The position numbers and the translations under genes were made by a program. The notes under the pieces were generated by a model. That model ran no database searches, was not told the DNA's origin, and worked only from the letters and a program-made list of their open reading frames with translations. Source: JAWKWH01 sp965204295 (GTDB lineage: Bacteria > Pseudomonadota > Alphaproteobacteria > Rhizobiales > Rhizobiaceae). From it: a DNA stretch of 64,000 nucleotides. The DNA is taken from the NCBI GenBank assembly GCA_965204295.1, contig OZ241973.1, positions 1,612,001 through 1,676,000 of the forward strand. The letters run 5' to 3'. Positions 62,509 to 64,000 of the stretch are shown one piece after another; positions within the stretch are counted from its first letter, which is position 1; every line of letters begins with the position of its first letter.

Positions 62509-63624
62509 ATGTCGCTTCGCCTTACCAACATCGTCAAATCTTTCAAGAACGATACCGTTCTCGACAGCGTGTCGCTGGGCGTCGCAACCGGCGAGACGCT
62601 GGTGCTCTTCGGTCCTTCCGGCGCGGGAAAAACGGTTTTGCTGCGTCTGATCGCGGGAGTGATCGATCCCGACGAAGGACGGATCGAGATCAATGGCGCC
62701 GATATGGAGGGCGTCGAGCCCGAGGATCGCGGTATCGGCATGGCGTTTCAGAATTTCGCGTTGTTCCCGCACATGGACGCCGAGGAAAACATCGCCAGTC
62801 CCCTGACAGCGCGCAAGCAGAGCAGACCTTCGATCAGGAAGCGGGTCGAAGAAGTGGCGAAGCTACTCAAGATCGACCATGTGCTTCACCACAAGCCAAA
62901 GGAACTTTCCAACGGCCAGAAACAGCGCACGGCGCTCGGCCGGGCCCTGGCCGGCGAGCCTTCGATCCTGCTGCTTGATGATCCGCTGCGCAATGTCGAT
63001 GCGAAGTTGAGGTTCGAGATGCGGCTGGAGTTGCCGCGGCTTTTGAAAGCGCAGAACGCCACGGTCATCTACGTCACTCAGGACTACAAGGAAGCCATGG
63101 CACTAGGCGACCGGATCGCGGTTATGGGCGAACGCGGAATTGCACAACTCGGCACGCCTGAAGAAATCTACTTGACGCCACGCACAACAGCGATCGCACG
63201 TTTGTTTGGCGATCCTGCGATCAATCTACTCGACGTGGTGCCTAAACGCGGCAAGAGCGGCATAACGGTTCGCGTATCGGGTGCCGACATTCCGCTTGAA
63301 CCCGGATACAGCGCATCCATCGGCCATGAATGTGTGCTCGGCGTTCGTCCCGAGGCGATCAGCTTCGTCAAACCCAAAATCGCAGGAGCCTTTCCGGTCC
63401 GCATCGAAGCGGAGACCCCGCTCAATGAAAGAACGGTAACGCTGGCAGCGACCAAACAGAAACGTGAAATTCTCATCTCTAGGCCCAGTGGATCGCCCGG
63501 TCCCGAACTTGAAACGGCGCATGTGGCTATCAATCGCGGTGGTGTTCTCCTGTTCGACCACGCGGCCGGTGAGCGGATCAAGCAGGAGCCGGAGCGCGCC
63601 GCCGTGCAGGAAAATGTGGCATGA
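62509..63624 (+). CDS. ABC transporter ATPase, subunit 1 (degenerate catalytic residues)
   Basis: A 371-aa ATPase. Walker A is FGPSGAGKT, Q-loop MAFQNFALFPH, and signature LSNGQKQR (G to N). In Walker B the usual glutamate is aspartate (LLLDDPL), and the H-loop histidine is glutamine (VTQDYKEA). The C-terminal regulatory (TOBE-like) region follows. Its partner at 63621 is a second ATPase. Two different ATPases with degenerate residues in this one suggest an asymmetric ATP site. It overlaps the next start by four bases. Confidence 0.88.
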   Translation: MSLRLTNIVKSFKNDTVLDSVSLGVATGETLVLFGPSGAGKTVLLRLIAGVIDPDEGRIEINGADMEGVEPEDRGIGMAFQNFALFPHMDAEENIASPLTARKQSRPSIRKRVEEVAKLLKIDHVLHHKPKELSNGQKQRTALGRALAGEPSILLLDDPLRNVDAKLRFEMRLELPRLLKAQNATVIYVTQDYKEAMALGDRIAVMGERGIAQLGTPEEIYLTPRTTAIARLFGDPAINLLDVVPKRGKSGITVRVSGADIPLEPGYSASIGHECVLGVRPEAISFVKPKIAGAFPVRIEAETPLNERTVTLAATKQKREILISRPSGSPGPELETAHVAINRGGVLLFDHAAGERIKQEPERAAVQENVA

Positions 63625-64000
63625 GCGTACCGATGCTCAGACTGGAGAATGTTGACAAGTTCTATGGCCCGATCGGTTCGGGTGTGCACGCGGTCAAGGA
63701 TGTCAGCATGGGCGTGGCCAAGGGTGATATCATCGCTCTCCTGGGTTCATCAGGCTGCGGCAAGACCTCGACATTGCGCATGATTGCCGGTTTCGAGGAA
63801 ACAAGCCGCGGAAAAATCCACCTTGCCAGCCGGGAAGTGCAAATGCTGTCTCCGGTAAAGCGGCACGTTGCAATGGCGTTTGAGGGCTATTCGCTCTATC
63901 CGACCGTGACCGTGCGCGACAACATTGCCTTCGCGCTCAAAGCCGCGCGCCTGCCGGATAGCGAAGTCAAAGCGAAGGTCGATGAAGTTGCCGGAATGCT
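63621..64000 (+). CDS. ABC transporter ATPase, subunit 2 (partial)
   Basis: The frame begins at the ATG at 63621 (MSVPMLRLENVDKFYGPIGS) and is cut by the window edge after about 126 codons. Walker A is LLGSSGCGKTSTLRM. In the Q-loop the usual glutamine is glutamate (MAFEGYSLYPTVTV). Later motifs lie outside the window, so its catalytic state cannot be judged. It is the second ATPase of the same importer. Confidence 0.85.
   Translation, partial: MSVPMLRLENVDKFYGPIGSGVHAVKDVSMGVAKGDIIALLGSSGCGKTSTLRMIAGFEETSRGKIHLASREVQMLSPVKRHVAMAFEGYSLYPTVTVRDNIAFALKAARLPDSEVKAKVDEVAGM

Noticed and set aside
1..64000. tRNA, rRNA or CRISPR features
   Set aside because: No cloverleaf with matching arms, no ribosomal segment and no regularly spaced identical repeats were noticed on reading the gaps.

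Overview
The window looks like chromosomal DNA of an alphaproteobacterium, most likely of the Hyphomicrobiales (Rhizobiales). It is GC-rich, with blocks I know from that order: phaR with phbAB, rpmF-mtgA-polyprenyl synthase, dnaK/dnaJ, pheST-rplT-rpmI, and Suv3-like helicase-S4 protein-fdxA. The dnaK promoter is RpoH-like and there is a dense cluster of GANTC (CcrM-type) sites. I saw no rRNA, tRNA or CRISPR array. The lineage is inferred from gene content only.

Layout. 1-5.2 kb: end of coaBC, a persulfide-oxidation pair (DUF442 protein plus ETHE1-like MBL enzyme), a bifunctional beta-oxidation enzyme, a PcaD-like hydrolase and a Crp/Fnr regulator. 5.4-16.2 kb: a nitrate respiration operon, narK1-narK2-narGHJI-PPIase, divergent from the regulator and preceded by a near-perfect FNR/DNR box. 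16.2-21.3 kb: minus-strand metabolic genes (pta, glpK, FAH-family hydrolase, GcdH-like dehydrogenase). 21.5-25.2 kb: a tandem duplication of a large membrane protein of unknown function; the first copy carries a 19-C tract at its 5' end that looks phase-variable. 25.3-28.1 kb: phbB, phbA and phaR (polyhydroxybutyrate). 28-37.5 kb: ggt, rpmF, mtgA, a polyprenyl synthase, ispG, class I fba, an SGNH hydrolase, a small membrane protein and prpE.

37.5-41.4 kb: dnaJ and dnaK, separated by a lower-GC gene of unknown function. 41.4-44.2 kb: a decaying patch with a frameshifted methyltransferase, a remnant gene with several frame changes, and an AT-rich exported-protein locus split into two ORFs. 44.4-48.7 kb: pheT, pheS, rplT, rpmI. 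48.9-52.5 kb: a non-pyrrolysine MttB-family methyltransferase followed by a flavin oxidoreductase, probably for N-methyl compounds. 53.1-57.1 kb: helicase, S4 protein and fdxA. 57.1-57.95 kb: a chimeric IS3/IS481 remnant abutting the fdxA stop codon. 58.1 kb to the end: a SorC-type regulator and an ABC sugar/polyol importer (binding protein, two permeases, two ATPases, the last cut by the window edge).

The main functional theme is anaerobic nitrate respiration under a Crp/Fnr regulator. Carbon storage, isoprenoid precursor and housekeeping genes surround it, with mobile or decaying DNA at 41-44 kb and 57 kb. The observations I rate highest are the poly-C tract on the duplicated membrane-protein gene, the foreign-looking gene inside dnaK-dnaJ, the AT-rich secreted-protein locus, and the asymmetric catalytic residues of the two ABC ATPases.
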